The notes beneath the pieces are model-generated. The model saw only the letters and a program-made list of their open reading frames with translations, was not told where the DNA came from and ran no database searches. Source: Paraglaciecola psychrophila 170 (GTDB taxonomy: Bacteria; Pseudomonadota; Gammaproteobacteria; Enterobacterales; Alteromonadaceae). Taken from it: a DNA stretch of 64,000 nt. A program made the position numbers and the translations under genes. The stretch is from the NCBI RefSeq assembly GCF_000347635.1, contig NC_020514.1:5349692-5413691 (forward strand), given 5' to 3'. Below, one piece after another: positions 47,404 through 58,788 of this stretch; the first letter of the stretch is position 1; every line of letters begins with the position of its first letter.

Positions 47404-47937
47404 TTATGCTTGTAACGCGTCTGAAAGACGGTTTAATTTACTACGAAGTGAACCGTCAATAACTGTGTCGCCGGCTTTAATAAGTACACCGGCTATCAAT
47501 TCAGGATCCACGCTACAATTTAGCTTAACTTTACGTGCAAGCCTTGTTTCAAGGGACTTACTGATATCTGTTTGCTGTTGTTTAGTCAGTTTGACTGCTG
47601 AAGTAATATCAACATCAATCTCTTTATCAAGATCAGACTTAAATTTATTAAACAAAATAGAAATATCGGGAAGCGCTTGTAAACGTCTATTTTCAGCCAA
47701 AACTTTAATTAAGTTTTGACCCTGTTGGTCGAGTTGTTCACCACACACACCATTAAATATCTCAGCAAGTTTTTCAACCGCTAACGAACCAGTTAGTAGA
47801 TACTTAACCGTATCGTTTTGAGAGACTTCAGCAGCAAAAACTAACATTTCTTGCCATTGTGCGATGGTATTGCTCTCGACCGCGAAATCGAACGCAGCTT
47901 TAGCGTAAGGGCGAGCGATAGTAGTCCATTCAGACAT
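47404..47937 (-). CDS. atpH: ATP synthase F1 delta subunit
   Basis: A 177-residue peripheral-stalk subunit that ties F1 to the b subunits. It starts [19 protein letters not shown], contains [10 protein letters not shown], and ends with [29 protein letters not shown], the family C-terminal signature. Normal length and position. Confidence 0.98.
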   Translation of the reverse strand: MSEWTTIARPYAKAAFDFAVESNTIAQWQEMLVFAAEVSQNDTVKYLLTGSLAVEKLAEIFNGVCGEQLDQQGQNLIKVLAENRRLQALPDISILFNKFKSDLDKEIDVDITSAVKLTKQQQTDISKSLETRLARKVKLNCSVDPELIAGVLIKAGDTVIDGSLRSKLNRLSDALQA

Positions 47938-47950
47938 AGCTCATTCTCCC

Positions 47951-48421
47951 TTATAGTTCAGCGACAAGTTTTGCAACTATGTCACTTTGTGCCGCAGCAT
48001 CTATTTCACGCCCTAAGATCTTTTCAGCACCGGCAACAGCCAAAGCAGCAACTTGTTTACGTAGCTCTTCTTTCGTGCGGTTTCTTTCTGCTTCAATCTC
48101 TGAATGTCCTTGCGCGATAATTTTTTCGCGCTCGAATTGTCCACGTTGCGTTTCTTCGTCAACAATAATCGAACCACGCTTTTTAGCCTGTTCAATTATA
48201 TCTGCAGCTTGCGATTTGGCATCTTTAAGCTGAGCATCGACTTCGACTTGAGCAACTTCAAGAGCTTTTTCGCCCTCCTCAGATGCAGCTAAGCCGTCAG
48301 CTATTTTCTTTTGGCGATCTTCAATAGCACCAATGATCGGAGGCCATACATATTTCATGCAGAACATCACAAACACAGTAAATGCTATTAGATTACCAAT
48401 TAGTGTGGCATTTGGTAACAC
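47951..48421 (-). CDS. atpF: ATP synthase F0 b subunit
   Basis: A 156-residue stator subunit. One N-terminal membrane helix (about 5-26, [24 protein letters not shown]) is followed by a long charged coiled coil (residues 30-150) ending near [20 protein letters not shown]. Normal length; 43 nt after atpE and 13 nt before atpH. Confidence 0.98.
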   Translation of the reverse strand: MLPNATLIGNLIAFTVFVMFCMKYVWPPIIGAIEDRQKKIADGLAASEEGEKALEVAQVEVDAQLKDAKSQAADIIEQAKKRGSIIVDEETQRGQFEREKIIAQGHSEIEAERNRTKEELRKQVAALAVAGAEKILGREIDAAAQSDIVAKLVAEL

Positions 48422-48464
48422 GGTCGCTCCTCCTTAATAGTTCGTTAAAAGAGATAGGTAACTA

Positions 48465-48734
<270 letters not shown>

Positions 48735-48824
48735 TTAAAAAATAAAACGTATAAAATTGTTTTTTAGGCTTCTAGCCTTAAGCCCGTAGGCCAGCATCTG
48801 CTGTTTTAATTATCTTCATAATAA

Positions 48825-49661
<837 letters not shown>

Positions 49662-49682
49662 TCAGTCGTGTTGTCGAATACC

Positions 49683-50081
49683 TTATCGATCAGCACGACT
49701 CAAAAAAATAATAATCGGCCATTGCACCATTAAAGTTACGAAGTAGCTGATAAACAGCGGTAATGGTTGTAAATTTGGCCATCTAAATATCACAGCAAAC
49801 ATTACAATCGTAATTAAAAATTTAAGTTTACTTCCTTTGTTAAAACTCCGCACTACTAGCTGATTTTGGCTAGCACCGGCATATCTAAATGCTAGGAATG
49901 CAAATACCTTTCCAGGCACCACACATATCAACCCACCATAAAGTGCTGATATTCCTGTATATTTTCCTATAAATACAGAAAATATTAAGGCTAATAAAAT
50001 AGCAACTAGGCATTGATAAAAAAGCACTTTTCTAGCAAATTTTCGCCCTTCTTGGGCCAAGCTAGTTACCAATTGAATCAC
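49683..50081 (-). CDS. atpI: ATP synthase subunit I (assembly factor)
   Basis: A 132-residue membrane protein with four hydrophobic helices and SALYGGLICVVPGKVFAFLAF in the middle. AtpI helps assemble the c-ring. It is the first gene of the operon. A likely promoter lies directly upstream (50115-50142). Confidence 0.9.
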   Translation of the reverse strand: MIQLVTSLAQEGRKFARKVLFYQCLVAILLALIFSVFIGKYTGISALYGGLICVVPGKVFAFLAFRYAGASQNQLVVRSFNKGSKLKFLITIVMFAVIFRWPNLQPLPLFISYFVTLMVQWPIIIFLSRADR

Positions 50082-50114
50082 CGATGCATTTAAACCTTAA
50101 CAAAAAGCGCCAAA

Positions 50115-50142
50115 AGTATACTTTACTGGTGACAATTTACAA
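50115..50142 (-). promoter_or_regulatory. Putative sigma-70 promoter of the atp operon
   Basis: On the - strand TTGTAA (50137-50142), a 16-bp spacer and TATACT (50115-50120). Transcription would begin near 50108, 27 bp before the atpI ATG. The whole 50082-50330 gap has no gene of its own. Confidence 0.45.
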
Positions 50143-50330
50143 CAGTAAACTCTAGTTTGGTGCACAAAAGCACTAGTATGGACATTCCCACAAAGCCTTT
50201 GTTTTTGTAGGGTTTTTGGATATAGAAAGTTTATATATCGGCATACTCCTTTAACTTCAACACAGTTTATAAAGAATGCAAAATAAGAACTCGTTATGCT
50301 CAACATTTTGTTTCGTTATTAGACATTAAT

Positions 50331-51200
50331 CTATTTAATATGCTCCAAAATACCATCTAGTTGATCAAGGCTAGAAAAGTTAATCACCAACTTACCTTTG
50401 CCTTTTGCGTTGTGTGCAATACTGACTGGTGCGCCTAAGTTTTCAGACAATTTTGTTTGTAAACGTTGTACGTCAGGATCTTCTTTAACAGGAGTCTTTT
50501 CTTTTGCAGGCTCCAGTAATCGCCGCACTAAATTTTCTGTGTCGCGTACTGTTAAACCTTTACCTGAAACTATTTGTGCAGCTTGGTTTTGTGCCTCTCC
50601 CTGAAGTGCTAGCAAAGCTCTGGCATGACCCATTTCAATATCACCATGTTCTAGCAACAATTTCACATCGTCATTCAAATTATTTAAACGTAACAAGTTA
50701 CTCACGGTTGTTCTGGGTTTACCTACAGCAGTCGCCACTTCTTGATGGGTAAGCTCAAATTCAACCATTAGACGTTTAAGCGCTTGTGCTTCTTCCATGG
50801 CATTGAGATCTTCACGTTGAATATTCTCAATCAGTGCAATTGCTACTGCCGATTCATCAGGTACATCTTTTATTATGCAGGGGATAACATCTAATTGTGC
50901 TATTTGTGCAGCTCGCCAGCGTCTTTCGCCAGCGATAATCTCATATTTGTCTTCTGAAATTTGACGCACAACTATAGGCTGAATAATACCTTGTGAACGA
51001 ATCGATGAGGCTAAGTCTTCAAGGGCTTCGGATGACATATCTTTACGTGGTTGATATTTACCAGGTTGTAAAAATTCTAGAGGAATTTTTTGCAATTCTC
51101 CTAGTTTTTCAGGTAGCTCCGAACCGCTGCTTTTCCCTGCTTGGCTGGTTGCCAATAAAGCATCTAACCCTCTACCCAAACCTCTTTTTTTCGCCGACAT
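50331..51200 (-). CDS. parB: Chromosome partitioning protein ParB
   Basis: A 289-residue centromere-binding CTPase. The start KKRGLGRGLDALL is typical. The CTP-binding motifs are QPGKYQPRKDM and EIIAGERRWRAAQ, followed by the KPRTTVSNLLRL helix-turn-helix and a C-terminal dimer domain. It is 45 nt after parA. No canonical parS (TGTTTCACGTGAAACA or close) was found in this window, so the sites lie elsewhere near the origin. Confidence 0.97.
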   Translation of the reverse strand: MSAKKRGLGRGLDALLATSQAGKSSGSELPEKLGELQKIPLEFLQPGKYQPRKDMSSEALEDLASSIRSQGIIQPIVVRQISEDKYEIIAGERRWRAAQIAQLDVIPCIIKDVPDESAVAIALIENIQREDLNAMEEAQALKRLMVEFELTHQEVATAVGKPRTTVSNLLRLNNLNDDVKLLLEHGDIEMGHARALLALQGEAQNQAAQIVSGKGLTVRDTENLVRRLLEPAKEKTPVKEDPDVQRLQTKLSENLGAPVSIAHNAKGKGKLVINFSSLDQLDGILEHIK

Positions 51201-51245
51201 GTTGTCCTCTGTGTTATTCGTTCTATTTTATTATATACACTAATT

Positions 51246-52028
51246 TTATTTAGCTATTTTATTTACTTTTCCGCGTCTTAATATTTCACCTGCTAAAGCT
51301 AAATAGGCTTTTGCGCCTGTCGACGACTTATCATAATACATGGCTGGTGATCCAAAGCTTGGTGCTTCTGCCAATCGCACATTCCTGGGAATAACTGTTC
51401 TGTATACTTGCTCTCCAAAATGGCGTTTTAGTTGTTCAGACACATCGTTCGCAAGCCTATTTCTTGGGTCGTACATAGTGCGCAGAACGCCTTCAATTTT
51501 TAATTTCGGGTTAACCACAGACGCTAGTTTTTTGATGGTGTCCATTAACGCAGTGAGCCCTTCAAGGGCATAATATTCGCACTGCATGGGCACCAAGACC
51601 GAATCGGCGGCAGCCATAGCATTTACTGTCAGTTGATTTAACGAAGGTGGACAATCAATAAAAATATAATCGTAATAGTTTTTAACCGGTGCTAATGCAT
51701 TGCGTAATCTTAATTCACGAGCAAACACTTCCATCAATTTAATTTCTGCAGCAGTGATATCGCTATTACCGGCTATAAGGTGATACTTGCCAGACGTTTC
51801 TTTGATTATAACTTCTTCAACCGGTTTTTCTTCAATCAATAATTCGTAACAGGTGTTCTCAACATTGTATTTGTCTACACCACTTCCCATGGTTGCATTG
51901 CCTTGAGGGTCGAGATCAATCAACAATACTTTGCGTTTTGTGGCAGCCATCGACGCAGCAACATTGACAGCCGTTGTGGTTTTACCCACACCACCTTTTT
52001 GATTAGCAATTGCAATGATTTTGCCCAA
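51246..52028 (-). CDS. parA: Chromosome partitioning ATPase ParA
   Basis: A 260-residue Walker-type ATPase that drives origin segregation with ParB. The deviant Walker A motif KGGVGKTTTAVNVA is at the start, LLIDLDPQGNAT follows, then the Walker B-like YDYIFIDCPPSL. The standard chromosomal-type length and the position next to rsmG-mnmG support Soj/ParA rather than MinD. It is 75 nt after rsmG. Confidence 0.97.
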   Translation of the reverse strand: MGKIIAIANQKGGVGKTTTAVNVAASMAATKRKVLLIDLDPQGNATMGSGVDKYNVENTCYELLIEEKPVEEVIIKETSGKYHLIAGNSDITAAEIKLMEVFARELRLRNALAPVKNYYDYIFIDCPPSLNQLTVNAMAAADSVLVPMQCEYYALEGLTALMDTIKKLASVVNPKLKIEGVLRTMYDPRNRLANDVSEQLKRHFGEQVYRTVIPRNVRLAEAPSFGSPAMYYDKSSTGAKAYLALAGEILRRGKVNKIAK

Positions 52029-52103
52029 AATAATTTTCCACTTTTTATTTATAAGGCCATAATAGAAAACACATTAATTTTGCTAAGAGTAACGTTCTAG
52101 CTT

Positions 52104-52760
52104 TTAGCTAACTGATTGTTTTTTAATTTTGACAATATGACGTTCGCCTTCAAGGCCTGGTACGTCTAGTTTAATTGTTTCTTGTAAAATAAATCCTAAA
52201 GGCAAACATTCCAGCTCATCAGTGGAGAGTTGGCCTTTTAATGCAAGAAAAACACCCTGAGAATCTACCAGATGTTGGCACCAGTGCAACATATCTTTTA
52301 ACGAAGCAAAAGCTCTGCTCAATACTCCATCAATTTTTACGTTTGGCATAAAATCTTCAACTCTTGATTGCACAGGTTCGATATTGTTTATTTTTAAATC
52401 ATAGGCGACCTGTTTCATAAAACGTACCCGCTTGCCTAAGCTATCTAACAATATAAATTGTTTATCTGGACACATTATAGCTAAGGGTATACCCGGTAGC
52501 CCTGGACCCGTACCTACGTCAATATAGTGAACTTTATCTAATAATGGGGCTACGACTATAGAATCAACAATATGCTTGATCACCATTTGTTGAGGATCTC
52601 GCACGGATGTCAAATTATAAGCTTTATTCCATTTATGCAACATCAACACGTAACGGATAAGTTGTAATTGTTGTTCTTCAGTAACGACTAATTCAGAATT
52701 TTTAAGACTGCCTTTTAAAACACTCAGTAATTCGTTTTCTAGGCTGTATTGAATATTCAT
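52104..52760 (-). CDS. rsmG: 16S rRNA (guanine-527-N7)-methyltransferase
   Basis: A 218-residue SAM-dependent enzyme (formerly GidB) that makes m7G527 in 16S rRNA; loss gives low-level streptomycin resistance in other bacteria. Motif I is [17 protein letters not shown], with [12 protein letters not shown] and [12 protein letters not shown] after it. The ATG overlaps the mnmG stop by one base (TGATG), so translation is coupled. Confidence 0.97.
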   Translation of the reverse strand: MNIQYSLENELLSVLKGSLKNSELVVTEEQQLQLIRYVLMLHKWNKAYNLTSVRDPQQMVIKHIVDSIVVAPLLDKVHYIDVGTGPGLPGIPLAIMCPDKQFILLDSLGKRVRFMKQVAYDLKINNIEPVQSRVEDFMPNVKIDGVLSRAFASLKDMLHWCQHLVDSQGVFLALKGQLSTDELECLPLGFILQETIKLDVPGLEGERHIVKIKKQSVS

Positions 52761-54673
52761 CAGGCTGAAATTTTCTTTTGAGCTATACTAGTTCCGATTA
52801 ACAGACCATGTTTTTTTAAATATACCAACAACAGCGATACAGCAGCAGGAGTAATCCCTGATATTCTGCCGGCTTTTCCGATGGTTTCCGGACGTGCATC
52901 TGTTAATTTGGATACTACTTCATTACTCAACCCAGAAATTTTACTGAAGTCAAAATCCCTAGGAATAAGGGTGTTCTCGTTACGTAATGTCTTAGCAATT
53001 TCGTCTTTTTGACGCTCGATATATCCTGCATATTTAATTTGTATTTCTACTTGCTCGGCAGCTTGTTTATTATCAATTTCAGGTCCAAATGCTGTTATTT
53101 GCATTAATGTTTGATAGGTCATTTCTGGTCGACGGATCAAATCTTCCAAGCTGTTTTCTTTCGTCACTGGATTTTTTAATAAAAGATTTAATGCTGCGGT
53201 TGATTCATGTGAAGGATAAACCCAAGTTGACTTAAGCCTCTGTCTTTCTAATTCAATGGCTTCTAATTTTTGATTAAAAGCCTTCCAGCGTTGTTCGTCA
53301 ACTAACCCTATGGCATGACCTTTTGCAGTTAAACGTATATCCGCATTGTCTTCACGTAATAGCAAACGGTATTCTGCTCGACTAGTAAACATACGATAAG
53401 GTTCTTTGGTACCCATAGTGGATAGGTCATCAATTAATACCCCCATGTAAGCTTCATCACGTCGCAGAATAAATTCATCTTTTTGTTGCACTTGTAAGGC
53501 TGCATTCGTGCCAGCTATTAAACCTTGTGCTCCGGCTTCTTCGTAGCCTGTTGTGCCGTTGATTTGACCCGCAAAAAATAAACCATCAATAAATTTAGTT
53601 TCTAAGGATTGCTTAAGATCACGAGGATCAAAGAAATCATATTCGATCGCATATCCTGGACGCACAATGTGAGCATTTTCAAAACCAATTATCGATCGCA
53701 CAAAATCCATTTGTACGTCAAAAGGTAAGCTAGTCGATATACCGTTTGGGTAAACTTCAATGCTATTTAATCCTTCTGGCTCAACAAATATTTGGTGTGA
53801 ATTTTTATCCGCAAAGCGATGAATTTTATCTTCAATTGATGGACAATATCTTGGCCCGATCCCTTCGATCACACCTGTATACATAGGTGATCTGTCTAAA
53901 CCACCACGAATAATTTCATGGGTCTTTTCATTGGTGTGCGTGATGAAGCAAGGAATCTGTTGAGGATGATCGCTAGCTTTTCCCATATATGAAAATACTG
54001 GAACGGGGGTATCACCGTGTTGTTTTTGCATTACATCAAAGTTAAGTGTGCGTGCATCCAATCTAGCTGGGGTACCAGTTTTTAATCGATCAACTCTAAA
54101 AGGTAATGCGCGAAGACGATCTGCCAATGCGATCGAAGGAGGATCGCCAGCACGGCCTCCTTTGTGGTTTTCCATACCAATATGTATGGTGCCGCCTAAA
54201 AACGTGCCTACGGTGATGACAACCGTCTTAGCATGGAATTTGAGGCCCATCTGTGTGACTACACCGACAACGCGATCTTGTTCAACGATCAGATCATCAC
54301 AAGATTGTTGAAATAATGTTAGATTTTCTTGATTCTCAATAAGCTTACGAATTTCAATACGGTATAGCGTTCTGTCCGCTTGAGCACGTGTGGCACGAAC
54401 AGCTGGACCTTTACTTGAATTTAAAGTTCTAAACTGAATACCGGCTTTGTCTGTTGCCATAGCCATGGCACCGCCTAACGCGTCTATTTCTTTTACCAGA
54501 TGACCTTTGCCTATTCCGCCAATAGCTGGATTACAAGACATTTGTCCTAGGGTTTCAATATTGTGTGTTAGCAAAAGAGTACTTGCGCCCATGCGTGCAG
54601 CTGCTAGTGCAGCTTCTGTTCCTGCGTGGCCACCACCGACAACGATGACGTCAAAATGTTGCTGATAAAACAT
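52760..54673 (-). CDS. mnmG: tRNA uridine-34 modification enzyme MnmG (GidA)
   Basis: FAD- and folate-dependent partner of MnmE that makes the 5-carboxymethylaminomethyl group on U34 of several tRNAs. ATG 54673 is chosen because GAGGA precedes it; the longer TTG reading adds four residues. The 637-residue chain has the FAD motif [36 protein letters not shown], and [12 protein letters not shown]. It lies next to oriC as in E. coli, and transcription runs away from the origin. Confidence 0.99.
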   Translation of the reverse strand: MFYQQHFDVIVVGGGHAGTEAALAAARMGASTLLLTHNIETLGQMSCNPAIGGIGKGHLVKEIDALGGAMAMATDKAGIQFRTLNSSKGPAVRATRAQADRTLYRIEIRKLIENQENLTLFQQSCDDLIVEQDRVVGVVTQMGLKFHAKTVVITVGTFLGGTIHIGMENHKGGRAGDPPSIALADRLRALPFRVDRLKTGTPARLDARTLNFDVMQKQHGDTPVPVFSYMGKASDHPQQIPCFITHTNEKTHEIIRGGLDRSPMYTGVIEGIGPRYCPSIEDKIHRFADKNSHQIFVEPEGLNSIEVYPNGISTSLPFDVQMDFVRSIIGFENAHIVRPGYAIEYDFFDPRDLKQSLETKFIDGLFFAGQINGTTGYEEAGAQGLIAGTNAALQVQQKDEFILRRDEAYMGVLIDDLSTMGTKEPYRMFTSRAEYRLLLREDNADIRLTAKGHAIGLVDEQRWKAFNQKLEAIELERQRLKSTWVYPSHESTAALNLLLKNPVTKENSLEDLIRRPEMTYQTLMQITAFGPEIDNKQAAEQVEIQIKYAGYIERQKDEIAKTLRNENTLIPRDFDFSKISGLSNEVVSKLTDARPETIGKAGRISGITPAAVSLLLVYLKKHGLLIGTSIAQKKISA

Positions 54674-54784
54674 GATTTTCCTCAAAAGCTAAATGATCAA
54701 TGTGATCAATTTCTCCCACGTAAAATGGGTCGCATATTCTATATAGATTTTAGCGTAAGTAAAATGCTTAAAAACTATTCAATT

Positions 54785-55150
54785 TTTGTTTTTTAGATCC
54801 CTTAATCTTTATAAGATCTTTTAGATCTTTGTTTATTATTACTATTATTAAGCAGCCACTTTTCTGTTAGTAAGTCACTATTATTTATTTATATCAACCA
54901 CTTACAGGCAATGTAACTATGTGTATAAGGTTTGATCAAACTGGTATAAGTTGGGTGTAAGTAGCTGTTTTATCCACAGGGTGATTTGATCACAATTTTA
55001 TTCAGTGGATATAAAGTGGTTTTACATGAGTTATACATATAATTATCCACAGCAGATAACATCTTTTGATCTAACTGTGTATAACTTGTGATCTAAAATT
55101 AATATTCACATAGTTAGATCATGATTTATAAGGAAAAGATCAGAACTTAT
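54785..55150. other. oriC: Chromosomal replication origin oriC
   Basis: Placed between mnmG and the mioC side, as in E. coli. Exact DnaA boxes: TTATCCACA at 54970-54978 and 55043-55051, and TGTGTATAA (inverted TTATACACA) at 54920-54928 and 55076-55084; a weaker TTATACATA lies at 55031-55039. Eleven GATC sites fall within 54695-55141, against about two expected. At 54796-54840 three GATC-headed AT-rich repeats (GATCTTTTA, GATCTTTGTTTATT) resemble the E. coli 13-mers of the unwinding region, followed by more AT-rich DNA. Boundaries are approximate. Confidence 0.88.
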
Positions 55151-56103
55151 CTTGTTAACCTAATATTAGAAGCCAAAACCTGGGACTTGACTCAAAAATA
55201 TTCGTCTTTAGTAAAATTAATTTTGATTTAGACTTAAAACTTGGTCAATTATGCTTATTTTGTGATTATCACGGCAATTTTGTTTATGAATTCACGACTA
55301 TTACTTCGCAAACTTACACCAGAATTGGTGTGATCGTAGGTGTTTGGGATTCATTTACATGGAGTTTAAGTGGTCAAATTTCTATGATATTGATTCTTCC
55401 ACAGCTAGTTTATAATATTAATTTAGGATTTTAGCGTTTATTAATCGTCTAATAATTACCTTTATTTTACTTTTCCGTCCACTTTAAAATCACTTTTTAC
55501 TTGTTCTTTTAGTAGTTTAAGTATTCATATTTATTTGGATATTAGGAATGAGATAAGTTGAAATTAAAGCATTTATAAATGGTGAGATTGGTAACTTTAT
55601 TGGTTGTTTATCAATTAAATTAATAATGCTTCTACTCGATATATGTGCATCAATATTGCCAATGATTGTACCTGTATTACATAGGCCTTTCAGAGGTAAG
55701 CAGGTTTACGTTGTTAGTTATATTATTCACGTTGATATGGTTGCTTGAGGCACTAGTATCAAGCTGAGCGATTAATTAATTGATAGATATATATACAACC
55801 CAATAGTTAATTCACCTTTATCTAAAACTCTATTATCGTTTCATCATGTGTCTCTATACTATTTAAATCAGTACCAGTTTTAACGGCTATTTGACTGCCA
55901 CATCAAAATTTAAAGTTCCTGTGATGGTTTAAGTAAAAAAAGATGTGTAATAGAAGAGTATGAGACAAACCAATATCGCGTTTAAATATATGGTTAATTT
56001 AATGGATTTTTTAATATCCTCAGTAAATACCCAGTGAGTTAACAAAGGGTAAGTCGTAAGGAATACTAGGAAGGTTTAAATATTTTTTTATATAATAGGC
56101 TAT
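55151..56103. other. AT-rich origin-flanking region, no gene
   Basis: About 950 bp without a frame of note. It has scattered A/T runs and one palindrome, ACACCAGAATTGGTGT (around 55316-55331). It may belong to the extended origin or contain transcripts modulating initiation; nothing more can be claimed. Confidence 0.45.
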
Positions 56104-56928
56104 TTATTTCACTTGATTCGGACGATATCCAGAGGTTGTTTGAGGCTGTTGTGGTTCTGGCTGTGTAGGAATTATTTCTTTGCGTCTGCTAGGACCTGAG
56201 AATTTTACTTTATAGGTATCGTATTCTTTTATGGATTCAAAGCAATAACGACCTAAGGCATTTTCAAATTCAGCAAGGTTATGATTGGTGATCATGATAC
56301 AGTTTTTGTTATTAGCTAACCGTTGTCTTAATACATTACCTAACCAACTTTGCGCATTTTTCTTCAAAACGCTTTCGTTAACACATACTTCATCAAGTAT
56401 CAGTAAATCTACATCCAGTAATTCTTGATTTATCTCTCTAAATTTCTGTCCAACATTATCCTGTGCATTATAATCATAAGAGAAAAAGCGCATTTCCAAT
56501 ATGGTAGATAGTTGTCTGTATAGAACAGAAATTTCATATTTTTCGATAAGTTCGTGAGCTATAGCACCTGCAGTATGAGATTTTCCACGGCCATAGTCGC
56601 CATAGAAAATCATCATATGCGCTCCACTTCTTCGCCAGGTCATATCTTCATGTGCGGCGATAAAAGATTTAGCAATACTAACAGCTTCAATCACATCATT
56701 GCTGTCTTCAATTAGGTTAGCGAAAGTCCATTTTGGATTCAGTTCAGAGCGACCTTGAATACCTTGGATGCGTTGCTTTTTGCCTTCGCGTTGTAACTGT
56801 TTTACATCTCGATTGGCTAAAGCTTCATACTCTGATCTTAAGTCGGCATATTGGGTATATTTTTCAGGAACATATTGGCGACCTAGTGCTTTACCTAATC
56901 TTTGAATTTTATCTTTAATGCTGTCCAC
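56104..56928 (-). CDS. DnaC-like replicative helicase loader ATPase
   Basis: A 274-residue AAA+ ATPase of the DnaC/DnaI type. The Walker A motif GDYGRGKS is at 110-117, Walker B LLILDEV at about 175-181, and sensor-like IMITNHNLAEFENALGRYC comes later. The N-terminal 100 residues with KYTQYADLRSEY and a basic helix would contact the DnaB helicase. The C-terminus has a proline/glutamine-rich tail. It follows a DnaT-like gene after 63 nt, a phage-derived dnaTC pairing as in enterobacteria. Here the pair lies right beside oriC. I leave the symbol blank because sequence identity to E. coli DnaC is not judged. Confidence 0.85.
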   Translation of the reverse strand: MDSIKDKIQRLGKALGRQYVPEKYTQYADLRSEYEALANRDVKQLQREGKKQRIQGIQGRSELNPKWTFANLIEDSNDVIEAVSIAKSFIAAHEDMTWRRSGAHMMIFYGDYGRGKSHTAGAIAHELIEKYEISVLYRQLSTILEMRFFSYDYNAQDNVGQKFREINQELLDVDLLILDEVCVNESVLKKNAQSWLGNVLRQRLANNKNCIMITNHNLAEFENALGRYCFESIKEYDTYKVKFSGPSRRKEIIPTQPEPQQPQTTSGYRPNQVK

Positions 56929-56991
56929 GAGTTATATTTTCCGATTGATAAATATGAAATTTAATGTGTTATTACTTAGTATATAGCTGAT

Positions 56992-57648
56992 TTATTGCTT
57001 ATTAGTTTTACTATATTTAGCCACTAGATTTTTAGCGTTCTCATCAGCATGAATACCTGCCTTAGTCTGGACTATTTGCTGACCTACTTTTTGTACATTT
57101 TTAAACCCATGGGCTAAGCGCATTTTTTTTAAATTAAATACAAATTTCTGTGTCCATTGATATTCGCTGAACTGTGACTCGGGTCTGCCTAACCAATATG
57201 CAATAAAATCACCTAACTCACTGGTTGTGTAATCATAATCAATAATACCTAGTAGTTTAGCCAAATCTGTGATTAGTTTCTTATTTGGTAGCCATTCAAG
57301 ATGCATTGAATGCCAATTAAGATGTAACTTTGAATACTCATCTACCTGCATCGTAGTCAAAGGTAGATTAAGTGTTTTACCATTAAAGCTGTGGTTAAGC
57401 TCGACCTCGTCCACAAAATTAACTAAACCCACACTTAACAGCTCTTTTATTAAGCTGTTAACTTGTCGACCTAAAGTGAAATTTTCTTCTTTAGCATTTA
57501 AAATGGATAACATAGATTTGTAGTTTAATGGTGAAGTTACACCACTTGTCTGACTGGCTGTTGGTTTTATTCCAAGGATATACAACACACGAGCGTCATT
57601 ACTTAAAGGCTGAAGTAGGGCGGCTTGTTCTGATTTATTAAATTGCAT
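56992..57648 (-). CDS. DnaT-like primosomal protein
   Basis: A 218-residue protein. The C-terminal part (about 113-175) matches the DnaT DNA-binding domain: HLEWLPNKKLITDLAKLLGI, LGDFIAYWLGRPESQFSEY and QWTQKFVFNLKK. The N-terminal half has a helix-rich pattern with RVLYILGIKP near the start, as in replication-protein N-terminal winged-helix-like domains. E. coli DnaT (179 residues) helps restart replication with PriA/PriB and DnaC. Located 7 nt after mioC and upstream of the DnaC-like gene, so mioC-dnaT-dnaC form one unit pointing at oriC. Confidence 0.82.
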   Translation of the reverse strand: MQFNKSEQAALLQPLSNDARVLYILGIKPTASQTSGVTSPLNYKSMLSILNAKEENFTLGRQVNSLIKELLSVGLVNFVDEVELNHSFNGKTLNLPLTTMQVDEYSKLHLNWHSMHLEWLPNKKLITDLAKLLGIIDYDYTTSELGDFIAYWLGRPESQFSEYQWTQKFVFNLKKMRLAHGFKNVQKVGQQIVQTKAGIHADENAKNLVAKYSKTNKQ

Positions 57649-57655
57649 TGGATCG

Positions 57656-58099
57656 TTATGCTATTTGTTGATTATTTTTAAGCCAGTTTTTAAGCCATTT
57701 AACTGCAGCATCTTCAGGGATAGGATGATTAAGCACATCTATATGCAGGGCAGGGAACAACAGTTCTGCGTTTGCTTTGAGCATTATATTTTCTATGTGT
57801 ATGGAGCCGTGACAGAAGGTGTCATAACTGCTATCTCCTAAGCCAACAACTAAAAATGGCGTGTTTAAAGTTTGGGTTTTTAATTGTTCAGCAAAAGGTT
57901 GAATATTGTCAGGTAAGTCACCGGCACCATGGGTAGAAGTACAAATTAGCCAAATGGCAGTTTGATCTAATTCTGATAACTGTGGGGTTAAATGAATTTC
58001 AGCACTATGCTCATAATTCAACAATATTTCTTGTAATGCGTCAGCCACATATTCACTCGCGCCTAATACACTGCCTACTATAATTTCAAACTTAGCCAT
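57656..58099 (-). CDS. mioC: Flavodoxin-like protein MioC
   Basis: A 147-residue FMN-binding protein. The FMN phosphate loop is VGSVLGASEY near the N-terminus, CTSTHGAGDLPDN follows, and LVVGLGDSSYDTFCHG forms the isoalloxazine-contacting loop. In E. coli, mioC lies next to oriC and its transcription crosses the origin. Here the direction is also toward oriC, but the DnaT-like and DnaC-like genes lie between. A biochemical role in biotin synthase electron supply was suggested for E. coli MioC. Confidence 0.92.
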   Translation of the reverse strand: MAKFEIIVGSVLGASEYVADALQEILLNYEHSAEIHLTPQLSELDQTAIWLICTSTHGAGDLPDNIQPFAEQLKTQTLNTPFLVVGLGDSSYDTFCHGSIHIENIMLKANAELLFPALHIDVLNHPIPEDAAVKWLKNWLKNNQQIA

Positions 58100-58295
58100 T
58101 TATTTACTACGTAGTTTCTTTGGTTTTAGTATTGTACATTGTGGTTAAGAGATCTCCATGCCTATTTCCATACCTATTTCCATCTTTATGTCCCACTTAT
58201 TTTCACCATTTCAAAGCTGCTTACCATTTAACTATGTTGGTTACGTTAATCTAAGTGAATATTTTGACAGAATTAAATTATATAAATAGAGGCTT

Positions 58296-58788
58296 TTGGA
58301 ACGTCGTTATGACTTGGATTGGTTAAGGGTATTTGCTTTTGCAGTTTTGATTTTTTATCACATTAGTATGTTGTATTTAGCTGATTAGGAATTTCACTAT
58401 AAAGGTCATTATCAGAGTGAATTTCTGCTAAACATTATGCTGTTGATAAATAGGTGGTACTTACCCTTCTTGTTTTTATTTCTGGAACCGTTTCGCGTTA
58501 TTTATTAGAAAAATATCCATTTTCCCATTTTACTAAGGCACGGACTTGGCGTTTGTTGTTGCCATTATTGTCTGGTGTATTAGTGATAGTACTTCCACAG
58601 TTGTATGTATATATGACAGCAAAAGAAGATTTAAATGTAAATTATTGGTGGTACTTACTAATATTGCTATTATTTTATTCTATTTTTCTGTAGATAAAAT
58701 AGACAATGTTTTTGACTTAATTCGGAATCATTTTGGTTTTAGCGCAATATTATTTTTTGTCGGTTTCTGCACTATCGATATTTTATGA
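58296..58788 (+). pseudogene. Decayed acyltransferase-3-family membrane protein gene
   Basis: From TTG 58296 the frame reads ERRYDLDWLRVFAFAVLIFYH, the typical N-terminus of OpgC-like acyltransferase-3 proteins, and stops at TAG 58386-58388 where relatives have tryptophan (DWGFHY). The same frame continues with HYKGHYQSEFLLNIMLLINRW and is lost near 58465. A second frame then carries FISGTVSRYLLEKYPFSHF and LPLLSGVLVIVLP. After about 58790 nothing recognisable remains, although the intact family has about 370 residues. So there is a nonsense change, a frameshift and a 3' truncation: a dead gene. Confidence 0.85.

Noticed and set aside
50097..50306. 69-codon frame on the - strand upstream of atpI
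   Set aside because: It lies over the atp promoter region, is cysteine-rich without pattern and lacks a ribosome-binding site.
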